Positions 11,590 through 22,839 of a stretch of 64,000 bases of DNA are shown piece after piece (the stretch's first letter is position 1; the number at the start of each line of letters is the position of its first letter). The notes under the pieces were generated by a model, which ran no database searches, was not told the DNA's origin, and saw only the letters and a list, made by a program, of their open reading frames with translations. Source of the DNA: Usnea hakonensis (taxonomy: Eukaryota; Ascomycota; Lecanoromycetes; Lecanorales; Parmeliaceae); contig BLJB01000055.1 of assembly GCA_013423325.1 (NCBI GenBank), forward strand, positions 292,508 through 356,507, in the 5' to 3' direction. The position numbers and the translations under genes were made by a program.

Positions 11590-13425
11590 TTACACTTCGA
11601 TCTCTGGAACTCGGACTGACTTTTCTTGATGCTGTTTGACGTCATCTGATCTATTCGAATTGAGACCTGTTCTGTGCTCGACATGCTGGTGCGAAAGCTG
11701 CTGCCTACCAATCCCGAGACTGGCGAAAATTCCAAGAGCAGACAGACATGTATATAGTATCCACATCCTGCTGAGACTGTCGGCGATCGCCTCACGAACG
11801 ATTCCTCTCTGTTCTGGAAGTAAGCCCGCGATCGCAGAGGTTGAAGATGCGGCTGCCCCGTTAGCCAGAGAGGTTCCCAGACCGGACGGAATACCAGCGG
11901 CCAGAAGTCTAGCGGTATGCTTCTGCATCTCATTCTGGAATATCACTTGCCCGATAGCCACGCTCATCGCACCAGCAAGTGTTCTGGCGAACGAGAATGT
12001 TGAGGTGGCAGTGGCCATGTCCTTTGGTGCAACCTTTGTCTGCAGCGCAATCAGAGGTGCCTGAAAGTTTGGACCGATCCCGATTGCGGCGATGATCTGG
12101 AACATGATGATTCTGGGCCAACTGATGTGGGCGGGGAAGCTGATGAAAAGTCCAACACCCAGTGTCGAAAATAGAAAGCCAAATATAATCGCCTCCAGGT
12201 AACGACCTGTCTTCCGTATAAACATTCCAACAGAGATGGTAAAGACGCTCATTGCGAGGCAGAAGGCCAAGGTCCAGACGCCCGATCGCAGTGGGGATGC
12301 TCCCAGTACCTGTTGGAAGTAGAGTGGTATGAAGTAGGCGATTGCGATGAGGATGAAGCCGTGACAAAAGCAGGCGATGAGGACTGCGGCATTGGACCAA
12401 CTGCTGAAAAGCGCGACAGGCATCACTGGGTATTTGGCCAGCTTCCATTGCGAAAGAAAGAAAAACATGAATAGTATAGTGCCGAATATCATGAGGCAGA
12501 GAACGATCGCCGAATTCCAAGGGAAATTTACTCCTCCAAATCCAAGACCGAGAAGGAGCAAGACCGTTGCTGCTGTGACCGTCAACGCTCCGAGCCAGTC
12601 GATAGCTTTAAGACCGGCGATCAGAGGTGTTCTGGGTGTATGGACATCCAGGAATACCAGCAGGATGATGAAGGCGACACCATCGCAAGGCACTATCAGC
12701 CAATCAGTGGATTCTTGACTGACGCCTCGAACGACTGACGATTCAGATAGAAACACCATCGCCAGCTCACTCTCTCCGTGAAAGCACCTCCAATCACAGG
12801 ACCGATTGCAGACGCAAAAGCCCAGGTTGATCCAATCATCGCAAAGTATAAACCGCGTTCTCTATATCACAAAGCCATCAGCATCCGCCTTGCAAGAAGA
12901 CTTGCCAACGTACCTCAAACTGACCAAATCACTAATCACAATATTCGCCAGCACCACCAACCCCCCACCCCCCAAACCTTGCACCGCCCTCCCCGCAATC
13001 AGCACTCTCAAACTCCCACTCACGCCCGACAACACACTCCCGACAAAGAACACCACATTCGCAACCAATATCACCGGCTTGCGACCGAAAATGTCGGATA
13101 TGTTGCCCCAAATGGGAATCGAAGCGGCCTGTCCGAGCATGTACGCCGACCCGATCCAGGCGAAGCCGGCTCCTGAGGCGGCGAATGAGGCGGCGATGGT
13201 GGGGAGGGCGGTGGTTATGATTACGGTGTCTAGGGCGGCGAGGAAGACGGCGAGGCAGAGGGCTAGGGTTAGGAGCGTCATGCGTTTGCGGCTAAGGGGG
13301 GTGGGCTCGATGGTATGGGCAGGTGGAGTGCTCTGTTTGTTGGGAGCTGGTGGTGGTGGATCTGGATGTGAGGGAGGGGGGAGGGAGGGCGCTTCTTGGT
13401 GGGATTCTGGGGGTTGGCTCGTCAT
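11590..13425 (-). CDS. MFS exporter, DHA2-like (14 helices)
   Basis: Three exons (13425-12914, 12861-12740, 12692-11590) with introns of 52 and 47 bases give 578 residues. A proline-rich cytosolic N-terminus precedes LDTVIITTALPTIAASF, the DHA2 helix-1 motif. Next come GNISDIFGRKPV, the MFS motif A loop, and AGRAVQGLGGGGL. Joining the introns restores SLRERGLYF and GPVIGGAFTERVSWRW, the motif C/antiporter signature. Fourteen hydrophobic segments are apparent. Family members expel drugs or secreted metabolites in exchange for protons at the plasma membrane. It is convergent with the Zn2Cys6 gene at 9083. No biosynthetic core enzyme (PKS, NRPS or terpene synthase) lies nearby, so the cargo cannot be inferred. 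Confidence 0.92.
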
Positions 13426-14013
13426 GGTGGTGGGGTTTGCTGTTGGGGTGCTTTTTTAAGGGGAATGTCGGATTTAGAGCTTTGCTGTTCTAGCTCGAAG
13501 ACACGATACCCCGATGCACAATCTACGCTTAGTGTGTCTTTCTGATATACCTTTCTCTTGGAATCCAGGCGGAGATATTTGCTCTTTCTATATATATATA
13601 AAATCGCCAACATGTTCTGCCTAAATTACCTCCCCTGTCAAACTCAAGAACCGGAGTCGGAGGCCAAGAAACTTTCTCGTATCCCCGTTCCCTGTGGTCG
13701 CACCGGGCGCGTATGTTATGCTTCTCTTTTTTTTTTTTTTTTGGATATGTGCGTGGGAGGATGAGAGGAGACTGTTTGACTAAGTGTGGAAGAAGGCATG
13801 GCTGATGGACTTAGTGGGGAGAGAAGGGGGGGGGGGTGGTGTGTGGTTTGTGATTCCGCTCTGACGGGCATTCGGTAAAGAGTAGCAAGCGACCGCTAAC
13901 ACCCCCAAACCCCCACAACGTCACAATTCTCCACCTCGCCTACCTCCTACTGCGGGATACTCCCTCGCATCCCACCCACAACCCGCCCCCATCCTCCAAC
14001 TCGCGCACCTTAC
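13426..14013. other. Intergenic with homopolymer runs
   Basis: Promoter region of the DHA2 exporter and 3' end of the peptidase gene. It contains a 16-base T run at 13727-13742 and a G run near 13830. No gene seen. Confidence 0.5.
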
Positions 14014-16179
14014 TTACAGCGGATACTCCCTCGCATCCCACCTCAACTGCGCCAGCAACTCCTCTTCCCCCTTTCCAGCCGCCTTCGTGACGCCCAGAAA
14101 CGGCCTCTCGTTGCTCTCGCATACTGTGCCCGCGGGTGGCAAGGCCCCGGTTTGGATATATGCACGGACGTACGACGCGAGACATAGATTGGGGGAACTG
14201 AACATGCAGTGGCCTTCGCCGTCGGAAGCGAGGACGACGGAGGAGGGGAAGCGGGAGGCTGTTTTGTGGGCGCTGTGGGAGGGGGGGGGGGTTTAGTGTG
14301 GGTGGGTAGTATCTTGGGGTATTTGGGGAAGGATGGGTGGGGGAGGGAGGTGCTTACTTTCGAAGTGGTGTTACGGGATCGTAGCGGTTGCCTAGTAGTA
14401 GGATTGGGTTTGGGGTTTGTGCGGTGAAGGGCCCTGGTACTCGCCATTTGGGCTTGATGTCGTAACCGACGAACTTCATGCGGATGCGGGCCCAGAATGC
14501 GCCCATCCAGCGGCTTTGCTGTAGTAGTTCGTTGAGGTAGGCTTCGTAGTCTGTTTTGCTCATGTTGTAGCTCCTGAAGTCGCTGTCGGTACAGGCGATT
14601 GCTGCTTCGGTTTCGGAACCTGGGGTACGGCATTCAGGAGCGTAGGGGGGTGCGTTGAGACAGTGTTTGCTGGGGGTTGAGATGGGCTGGGAGGCTTGTT
14701 TGGTGATGGCGAAGGATGTGCCGTTTTGGGTTGAGAGATCTTGGAGGAGATTTGCTAATTTGGGGAAGTAGCCAATGGGTTCGTAGACGGCTTGGCCGAT
14801 CTTCTCCATTATGTCTGAATAGGTGATGAGGTCTGGTGCCATGGAGCCAGTGGCGGCAACACCTACCGGGCTATGGTACAGGGAATTCACTATGCTTTCG
14901 AATTTGTCGGTGATGGCCTGGTGACCGCCTTCGGTATATAAGGCGCATTTTTCTGGACCGGCTTTGTCACAGTACTCCCCAAACTTCGCAACGATGTGGT
15001 CGGTATCTTGGAGGTTGGTGAGCCACTCGCCATTAGCGTAATCTTCTGCATCAACTACACCATCGAACACCGCACGTTCGACGCGGTGGGGTTGCATGGT
15101 TGCGAAGTTTGCACCAAGCGCTGTACCATAGGAAAGACCCCAGTATAAAAGTTTCTCCTCGCCTTTGCGCCATTTCGTCCGTTCTTTGACAGCTGCGGCA
15201 GAGGATTCGTTTGATCGAAGGATGCTGGCTAAGGCTTGCTTCTCCCGCCACTGTCCGTGTCGCTCGACGACCTCTACCATGTCGGCGACTACTGGGGATG
15301 TGTTGAGGTGATATGCAAGTTTGTCCTCGATGTGCTCGCTGATTGCAATCCGCTTTGAGCATCCTTCGCTAAGCGCTCGCGTTCTCTCGAAGAGAGTATC
15401 AAAGGCATTGTCGGAACTCCCGATCATACCCTGCGCATCAGACTGAAGATTCCATATATCCCTGGAGGCAGCAGTCGGGAAGCATGAATACCGTGGCGTC
15501 GTATTGTTGACGCCGCGTGGGTCGATGCCAAGAATATCATAGTACTTCGGAGAACTACTCGCATCGATAGCATCTATTGACGGATCAATACTGGAGTCCA
15601 CAATCATCTGATAAGTCTTTCCGTGCTTTATGATGAAGTTGACGCCAGAGGAGCCAGGCCCACCAGTCTGGACCCACAAGAGTCCACCGTATCTTGGATC
15701 TGTGATGGGAACCCTCGCTGGTAGTTTGATTATTGCGAGCTCAACTCGAGGATCTCCGGGCTCCGTATTGTTCCAATCCATTGGTACATCCAAGCGGGCG
15801 CATTGGAATTTGTCGAAGCAGTCATGGTATGCAAGTTCTTTGCACGGAGTGATCTGTGGACTTTGTTGGTTACGAATTTGTGACTAATTCAACATCATAT
15901 CTGTGGACAACAAATATGATAATAGAAAATTTCTGCCAGTTCACTTACATGACTCCATGGTTCAGTCAAGGTTGAGCTATATGGCCTGGCCGTTTGCCCT
16001 TCAACAGCGCTTTTTGCATAATCAAAGACAACGACATTCATCCAGCCATTCGGGTATTGAAATGCCGCCCATTTCCCAGCAAGAAGCAGAGTAGCTCCAA
16101 TGAGCATCGCTTGAAGCCATTGGCGCGTACTAGGTTTTGAAAGCTCGTGTGAAGAGTTTGCGCATTCTTTTGGAGACAT
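14014..16179 (-). CDS. TAP-like serine peptidase, membrane-anchored
   Basis: Three exons (16179-15949, 15853-14358, 14272-14014) encode 661 residues. The start is the ATG of MSPKECANSS. A hydrophobic segment (WLQAMLIGATLLLAGKWAAF) near residue 25 predicts a signal anchor. The family entry ITPCKELAYHDCFDKF follows the first intron. The alpha/beta-hydrolase oxyanion region is LLWVQTGGPGSSG, and the nucleophile is Ser in GLSYGT. The acid is Asp in NRYDPVTP at the end of exon 2. The general base is His in GEGHCMF, in the last exon, so an unspliced reading would lose it. The C-terminal TAP_C segment ends GTVCESNERPF. Relatives of bacterial tripeptidyl aminopeptidase release short peptides from N-termini. 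It is divergent from the M18 aminopeptidase at 16936. Confidence 0.92.
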
Positions 16180-16935
16180 TTTGTTCACAATCACATGATG
16201 GAGCAAATTCTTGTTCTGCACGCAGGACAGTATTTGGAAGGCTAAAGCGATTTACGCTGATATTTCTGCACTTTGGGAAAACGATTTTGAATAGACAGAC
16301 TTGTTTCAAAAGGCATGAGCATGGGGATATCTGTGATACCCGACCGCGGAGCAAGAGCAAGTAGCCGTGACGAGAAGGAAAGATGAGAAGGAATCGTTTT
16401 CGTTAAGGTACGGTACCTAGACAAATGCTGCATCGGCCCGACGTCGACCTTCTTGGCCAGTACGAGTACTTATAACTTTAGGTCACTCTTATCGTCAGGG
16501 GAGCTTCTTAACTCATATTAGGTTCGATTCCTAATGGCGCTGATCCAATGGTGGAGTGGTTAGTTGTCCTTTCTCTTATATGGCTTCTAATCCTGTTGGC
16601 TGGGAGGAACGTATCGTCTTCCTAGGCTTTATACCTCTGCGAACGTTGATGATGGCTCTTTCTTCGTTCCATCTCTGCTTGAAAACGTGTCGTTGATAAC
16701 TGTTGAAAATATTGGTGACGGGCTGAGTAGTGCCAAATTCCAACAATAACATGACTTCGTATTCCACGGCATAAGGTTTTAAGTGGTAAGATAAGGTACT
16801 TCCCGCTAGTGTTCTATACCCGTAGTCCTCCGCATCCAAAGCGAGTAGGTACGTATCTACCTACCATCCTCATAACGCCACCGCTTCCTCGTCTTGTATG
16901 CAGTAAAGCCTATCAATCAATTTCAGTCGCATCCG
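16180..16935. other. Shared upstream region of two peptidase genes
   Basis: Divergent promoter region, 756 bases, between the TAP-like peptidase and the M18 aminopeptidase. It contains a pol-III B-box-like string (GGTTCGATTCC, 16521-16531) without a foldable tRNA. No gene seen. Confidence 0.5.
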
Positions 16936-18803
16936 ATGACACGATCACACCGCAATGCCGTGCCTTTGTTCACGCCAAGCAGCCTGGATCGAATCAAGGC
17001 CCAAATGAATTCAGATCCATACGTTCAATCAGGAGCAGGAGAATACGAACACATGGTTCACATGACTACACCCTGGACATTGGACGCTGCATGTGCGAGA
17101 CCATACAGAGGAAGCGGGAGTACTGGGGCGGCCCACGGCAACGAACCGATGTGGGCTGAACAGTACTCGCCGTCCGCGACACAGAGATCCACATTTCACT
17201 CAATGGAGGCCAATGCTTCTGATGCTGTCATTCCGGATACGAGGGCAAAGCTTCAGCAAATTGTCGTTACGGATACTACGGGGTCTCATGATGCGACCTT
17301 CGTCTCCCGAAATAGCCGAAGAGACAGAATAACCCCGGTCGACGTCGAGTCGTACACGCAACCGTTCCTCTCTTTCATCTCCGAAAACCCCACCACCTTC
17401 CATGCCGTTGCAACTGTATGCAAGAGGCTCGAATCACAGGGTTTCACGGTGCTATCGGAGCGAGACTCGTGGGCCAACAAGCTTTCAAGAGGTGGAAAAT
17501 ACTGCTTCACACGCAATGGCAGCAGTGTTATTGCTTTCGTCGTCGGCGACAAATACGAGTCAGGAAATGGAGCAAGTGTTATTGCAAGCCACATTGATGC
17601 TCTCACAACGCGGGTTAAGCCCATTCCTACGCTACCGACCAAGGCAGGCTACCTCCAGCTCGGTGTCGCGCCTTACGCTGGTGCATTGAACAATACCTGG
17701 TGGGATAGAGATCTGGGAATTGGAGGGAGGGTGTTGGTCAAGGATAGCAAGACTGGAAAAATAGAGACGAAGTTGGTCAAGCTGGGATGGCCTATTGCCA
17801 GAATACCGACGCTGGCCCCTCACTTTGGTGCTGCTGCGGACCTCTCGCATCCTAATAAAGAGACCGAAATGGTTCCTATCATTGGTTTGGACTACGCAGA
17901 CAGCAAAGATGGTCTATCGGAGAAGCGACAGAATCCTAGTTATCTGGGAGGGGCTGGGACCTTCACAGCTACACAGCCAGAGCGACTTGTAAAAGCAATA
18001 GCAGGAGAAATGAACATCCAAGACTGTAAGCGATTTTACCCTCATTCCTATCTCTCAACTAAATTTCATCAGATAGCAGCATTGTGAACTGGGAGCTCGA
18101 GCTCTTTGACACGCAGCCGGCTCAGCTCGGTGGCTTGGAGAAAGAGTTCCTCTTTGCGGGCCGGGTCGATGACAAGCTCTGCTCCTTCGCGGCTATCGAG
18201 GCGCTCATTGCTTCTAGCCAGGATGACACTGACATGAATTCAATAAAGATAGTTGGGTGCTTCGACGACGAAGAGATCGGCTCACTTCTACGCCAAGGCG
18301 CCCATAGCAACCTTCTTCCAAGTGCCCTCGGACGCATATGCGAAGCGTTCTCCGAAAAGAGCTTCGGCCCCAACGTTGTGTCACAGATGTACGCGAATAG
18401 CTTCATGATATCTGCCGATGTCTCTCATGCCGTAAATCCCAACTTTATGAATGTATATCTGGAGAACCACGCGCCGAGGCTTAACACTGGTATTGCGATC
18501 CAAGCAGATCCGAACGGCCACACTACGACTGATAGTATCAGCACCGCTTTCCTCCAAAGTGTTGCTGACAAGTGTGGTGCCAAGCTGCAGGTCTTCCAAA
18601 TCAGAAACGATAGCAGAAGCGGAGGCACCGTGGGGCCGATGTTGTCGAGTGCGATGGGCATGAGGGCAATCGATGCAGGTATGCCACAGCTCAGTATGCA
18701 CAGCATTCGCGCGACAATCGGTAGCAAGGATCCGGGGCTGGGTGTGAAGCTATTCAAAGGTTTCTTCGATCATTTTGAGGAGGTCGATGCGGAGTTCAGG
18801 TGA
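16936..18803 (+). CDS. Aminopeptidase I (M18 family)
   Basis: Two exons (16936-18025, 18073-18803) with a 47-base intron that rejoins as IQDYSSIVNW give 606 residues. The M18 core begins near residue 134 (PVDVESYTQPFLSFI). Zinc-binding and catalytic motifs appear in order: SHIDAL, GRVDDKLCSF, CFDDEEIGS, MISADVSHAVNP and LSMHSIRATIG. The family includes yeast vacuolar Ape1 and cytosolic Ape4, zinc enzymes that remove N-terminal residues from peptides. The N-terminus up to residue 130 is longer than the usual fungal form and rich in Ser, Thr and Met. It could hold an unspliced intron or a targeting propeptide. The start at 16936 is the first ATG in frame; the reading upstream depends on a TTG. 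It shares its promoter region with a TAP-like peptidase. Confidence 0.92.
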
Positions 18804-19915
18804 GCTGGGGACAGCAGACAGGATCTTTTGCACGACTAGCAACCATCAATGAGCCTGCCTGGTCTACTTAATTTCTCAACCTATGAGTGCGGCTTTCTGA
18901 ATTCAGTTCTCACAGAATAGTGTCAATTAGGAAAGGTAGTACAGGCAACGAACACAAAAGTTGCGCTTTTCCTGGTCTTTCGGGTATTATCAATGTTCCG
19001 CCCATCATCTCATATAAGTGGCACAAGTTCACCAATTACTCTACTGCGTGTCAGATTCTCCCGTCATCTAATTTAGCTGTCGCATATTGTTGATTCTGAC
19101 GAGTTTTAGCGTCAAATTCATCATTACCGCCGTCGCTGTATGAGCTCGAGACACGCTTGCAGAATAGAGGACTGTCGCGGTATCGAATTTATGACACCTT
19201 CAGACCGGAAGGAATCATACGGCTGCAACGCTATGGCCGAACAAGCCTCCCCTAGAAATCGGGATGGCTGGAAGAATAGCAAGGGAGCTGAGTCAAACGG
19301 TGACGCTGGGATGAGAGACGCTGGTAAGACGTCAAATGTCCGCACAGCATCAAGCAGGCTGGGTATCACCAGAGCCGGTTCCAAAGACGCGGTTGCAGTA
19401 GCCAATGGACGCGAACGCATAGGGGGCGACGGCTCTAATCCGGATGGAACCCGGCGCGTACTCCTTCCTCTTCTACTTTTACATAACAAATTCCGCAATT
19501 TTTTCGGAGAGACAGCCAATCACGCATCATGTGAGAGATTAGCTGATTCAGCGTCGCGACAAAAACCTGAGCCTTGGCACTTCAAGTCGACCAATGAGTG
19601 ACGCTAACACGTACTCATTGGTCTGTGCCCTTGGTTTCAGAAACGGATGAACGCAGATCAGCATGAAACATAGTAAAGTGACATTGAATGCCAAATCGGA
19701 AACACGGACACAATGGGATTGGCGAGGAGGAGCGAAGATGATTGTGGGAAGCATTGTCTTGCTCACATATCATTTCACCTTCAAGCCTTCACTCAGACTT
19801 CATTTGACAACCCTGAGAGTGACACTCCGCTGCTTCACTGCAATCAATCCCCGAGAGCTTCTCGAACTTTTCTGTCACTCCCCTATCAAATACGCACATT
19901 TCATCCCCAGAAAAC
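18804..19915. other. Intergenic, no gene accepted
   Basis: Two overlapping antisense frames of 130-150 codons lie at 19124-19601 but show no motif, no splice structure and no protein-like composition. The rest is the promoter of the hypothetical gene at 19916. Confidence 0.45.
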
Positions 19916-20824
19916 ATGGTCAGAAAAACATCCAAACCGCCAACCAGCAAAAAATCAACCCGTCGCGTTCTCAAAGCGCACCCTCACAAATTTTCGTCCT
20001 CCACCAAATACTCATCTCCTCCTCAAATCGTCTTACAACAAAGCCAACAGAGCAACCTTATCGAATTGAACCCTGCGAACGCGTTAGTCATTGACTGGGC
20101 TTCACTCCTAGGCCTCGCCCAATCAGACCTCAACCGCGCCAACATCTCCAACATCTCCTCTTTCCCTCCCGTCCACCACAACGCAATGGAAGCCCCGCAA
20201 CCCTTTCAATCAAAAACGTCCACTAATATCATGACATCCATCCGCGGAATCCCCCTCTACTCCCACGGCACATCGGCCCACCCGTCTCTAATTAATCCAA
20301 ATATTGCATCTGCCCCTGACCACCCATTTCTCCGCCAGAAACCCAACCCAACATACCGTTTCATCCCCTGGCCTCACCCCTCCTCCTCCTCCTCCTCCTC
20401 CTCCTCCTCCACCACCACCACCATTCCGCGCCAATCCCCCGCCCCACCACCAAGTATCGAACCCTCAACATCCCCTCCATCCCAACCTCAACCCTTCAAC
20501 CCCGCCACCATCCACTGGCGCGCTCTCCGCGACGTCGCCTTCATTTACGACGGCCACTTCCATTTGGCACCGCACGCTCTCTGCGCTCTACTGAGCTATC
20601 GCTATGCTAGTGCCGATCCGCAGATGCAAGCTGTCACGAAGGAGCAGGTGGATGCTATGTATGAATTTGTGGTGGATGGGAGGAAGGAGGGGAGGGAAGG
20701 GTTGAAGGGGTTGTATGAGGGTCAGGCGAAGAAATTGATTAAGAGTGAGATGGGGAGGGATTTGAAGAGGTTGAGGGAGGCGGGTGGGGAGTTCGGAGGA
20801 GGGGTTTTTATGGGCGGGGTTTAG
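19916..20824 (+). CDS. Hypothetical low-complexity protein
   Basis: A 302-residue intronless reading from an ATG in good context (AAAACATGG). The N-terminus is basic (VRKTSKPPTSKKSTRR). The middle has a serine then threonine run encoded by TCC and ACC repeats, followed by a proline-rich stretch. The C-terminal third looks folded: IHWRALRDVAFIYDGHFHLAPHAL followed by a helical, charged segment to residue 290. I do not recognise a domain. The bulk of the constraint is probably in the last 110 residues. The basic tail at the N-terminus would suit nuclear or nucleic-acid contact, but that is inference. Confidence 0.6.
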   Translation: MVRKTSKPPTSKKSTRRVLKAHPHKFSSSTKYSSPPQIVLQQSQQSNLIELNPANALVIDWASLLGLAQSDLNRANISNISSFPPVHHNAMEAPQPFQSKTSTNIMTSIRGIPLYSHGTSAHPSLINPNIASAPDHPFLRQKPNPTYRFIPWPHPSSSSSSSSSSTTTTIPRQSPAPPPSIEPSTSPPSQPQPFNPATIHWRALRDVAFIYDGHFHLAPHALCALLSYRYASADPQMQAVTKEQVDAMYEFVVDGRKEGREGLKGLYEGQAKKLIKSEMGRDLKRLREAGGEFGGGVFMGGV

Positions 20825-22077
20825 GACGGGGAGGGGAAGGGGGAAGAGAGTGATTAAGCGCGGGGCGGGTTCAAGAGGAGGAGGTGTATGGGAGGGCGAG
20901 TCTATCTGTAATCTGAGATAACTTTCGATAATTTAGATATATGCTGCTATTCTATCACAGTATAATTTTCCCTCCTGATCATCTGGAAATTTATCCCTCA
21001 ATTGTTACTCCCGTGTTCTACACAATCCCTCCCCTCTTCAAAAGCTTTTCCCTAATCAAATTCACTACTCAATATTCAAGCAATAAATTCTAGCATCATA
21101 ATCATCATCCCGCTCATCCTATCCCCAAAATCGATCTCACGTCAACTCACAACGAGCGATCAGTGAGACTTCAGCGCCATATGACTACCCTATGAACCAA
21201 ACTGCAAGTAATGAACACAAGTGGAGATTACGCTGGCAGACAGGTTTCTATATCTGGAGTAGATAATCGGCGTGGCTCATTCTTTTTTTTTCTTTCTTCT
21301 TTTTTTCCATCTAAAAAAGTCCGTCAATGTCGTTGCGATCTTGTACTATTACTTATACTTATCGGCAAACCTTGAATCTCACGTCGCACTTCGAAAAAAA
21401 GCATCTCAGCTTTTCGAGCGCGATCCCGTCTCAAACGTGCGCTCATTTCTAGCCCCATGAGCGCAACACGTATCTATAAGAAAATATCAGTTTCCTGGTC
21501 CGAACACACATATCGTAACCTCTAACCATTGCACACATACTCCACCCACCACCCCTACCCCCAACCCCCCTCGATCCCCTCAACCCGAGCGCTATCCTTC
21601 TTCCCCCTCGCAATACCCCTTGCTCATAGCCCCCAATGCCCTGTCACGCCTACATCCCTCCTCTTTCAGAACCTAAATTTTTCTATATTACCTGAAGGGG
21701 CTTAGCGAGTTGGTGCAGTGTACCTTACCTACTTTACTAACACATGGTAAGGCGGTGCGCTCATTTCCTCGTTGTCTGGATGCCTGGTGTGGTGGGGTTG
21801 GCTTGTTCGTGGGGTTGAGGAGGGGTTTGGGGGAGGGTGAAGGGTATTTGGAACTCGGTCGTTTGCTAAAATACCAGTACAGTGTAAATTCCAAGTCAAT
21901 TAATGTAGTCCACGATTACGCTTCTGGTGGTGTTGAGAATTCCATTCTATTAATCAATCAAAGATACCTATTCTAGAAAAGCGCGTACGCTCAGCCTTTG
22001 GAACGCCATGCCCGAGAAAATCCTCATTGCTCTTTATCCGCTAGCAATCTTCCCCTGAAAGCCCCATATAAACTTCC
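20825..22077. other. Intergenic
   Basis: No gene seen. It is CT- and AT-rich, with a T-rich stretch near 21283-21305. An isolated transposon-like fragment lies at 21690-21708. Confidence 0.5.
21690..21708 (+). repeat. Possible solo fragment of the MITE end
   Basis: The string ACCTGAAGGGGCTTAGCGA matches the subterminal motif of both MITE copies (ACCCGAAGGGGCTTAGCGA) at 18 of 19 positions. No terminal repeat or target duplication is visible around it, so it could be a deletion remnant or chance. Confidence 0.35.
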
Positions 22078-22839
22078 CTACACCATCTCCCAATCTTCCT
22101 CCGCCTCTCCATCCGTTTCCTCATCATCTCCTAACTCTCCATCCGTGTCCTCATCATCTCCTGACTCTCCATCCGTTTCCTCATCATCTCCTAACTCTCC
22201 ATCCGTTTCTTCATCATCTCCCCACTCTTCATCCATCTCCCACTCCTCCTCAGTCACCTGTCCATCCGTTCTGTCATCATCTCCCAACTCTCCATCCTCC
22301 ATCCCCTCCGCCAACAAAAGCTGAAACACCCTTGTCGCACAGTACTCATACAGCGCAAACGCAAGCATCATCTTGATAGCGGTTGATGCCTCACCGTCCA
22401 CCATGGCACGAGCACGGGCTTTGAAATGCGCTCTTTGTTCGGGGGATAGGCGGGGAGGGAGCGGGGGTGCTGGTGCGAAGGTTACTCTTGAGGATGAGGA
22501 TGAGGATGAGGAGGCACTGCTCTCACCCGTCGAGGTACTTGGGGCCCAGATGTTGTCGTTTGTGCCTATGTATATGATGGGTCCCTTTGCAAACTTCATC
22601 GTCTGGGCTGGAATTGCAGGCTTTAGAGGTCCGGATCCGATGGCGCCGTATTTGGCACTGGGTTGGTCGAAGTCGACGGTGCTGTTTTCGAGGAGTCTTC
22701 GATTTCTGAGGCCCGACCATGGCGAGCTGTGCTGTTCGTTGAGCGTTGCGTCTGGGAGGTTGTTGTCGTCGTTTCTGGAGGCTTGCGGGGTGCAAAAGTG
22801 AGCTCCGATGGGGAAGATTGTTTGGATGTTGTTGGCCAT
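22078..22839 (-). CDS. Hypothetical protein with acidic decapeptide repeats
   Basis: A 253-residue reading from the ATG at 22839. Residues 1-100 are mixed. A serine run follows, then a PPLPPRLSPEQRAHFKARARAM helix. After that comes a hydrophobic helical stretch (IKMMLAFALYEYCATRVFQLLLAEG). The last 65 residues are strongly acidic. They contain four tandem copies of a ten-residue unit of the type GDDEETDGEL, encoded by perfectly phased 30-base repeats at 22111-22230, with a weaker partial copy before them. No known domain. Acidic tails like this bind basic partners such as histones, but no direct evidence links the protein to that role. Confidence 0.6.
   Translation of the reverse strand: MANNIQTIFPIGAHFCTPQASRNDDNNLPDATLNEQHSSPWSGLRNRRLLENSTVDFDQPSAKYGAIGSGPLKPAIPAQTMKFAKGPIIYIGTNDNIWAPSTSTGESSASSSSSSSSRVTFAPAPPLPPRLSPEQRAHFKARARAMVDGEASTAIKMMLAFALYEYCATRVFQLLLAEGMEDGELGDDDRTDGQVTEEEWEMDEEWGDDEETDGELGDDEETDGESGDDEDTDGELGDDEETDGEAEEDWEMV
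22111..22230 (-). repeat. Four tandem 30-base coding repeats
   Basis: Four units of exactly 30 bases begin at 22111, 22141, 22171 and 22201 and differ at only a few positions. A degenerate fifth unit lies near 22261-22290. The period is a multiple of three, so copy-number change keeps the acidic reading frame. Confidence 0.9.

Noticed and set aside
16521..16563. B-box-like GGTTCGATTCC with an A-box-like GGTGGAGTGGTTAG after it
   Set aside because: The order is reversed relative to a tRNA, and no acceptor stem partner for TGGCGCT lies upstream. No cloverleaf forms.
9083..18803. Secondary-metabolite gene cluster
   Set aside because: Regulator, exporter and peptidases are present, but no polyketide, peptide or terpene synthase is visible.
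19124..19601. Overlapping antisense frames of 131 and 153 codons
   Set aside because: No motif, no splice signals, and each is a plausible shadow of the other.
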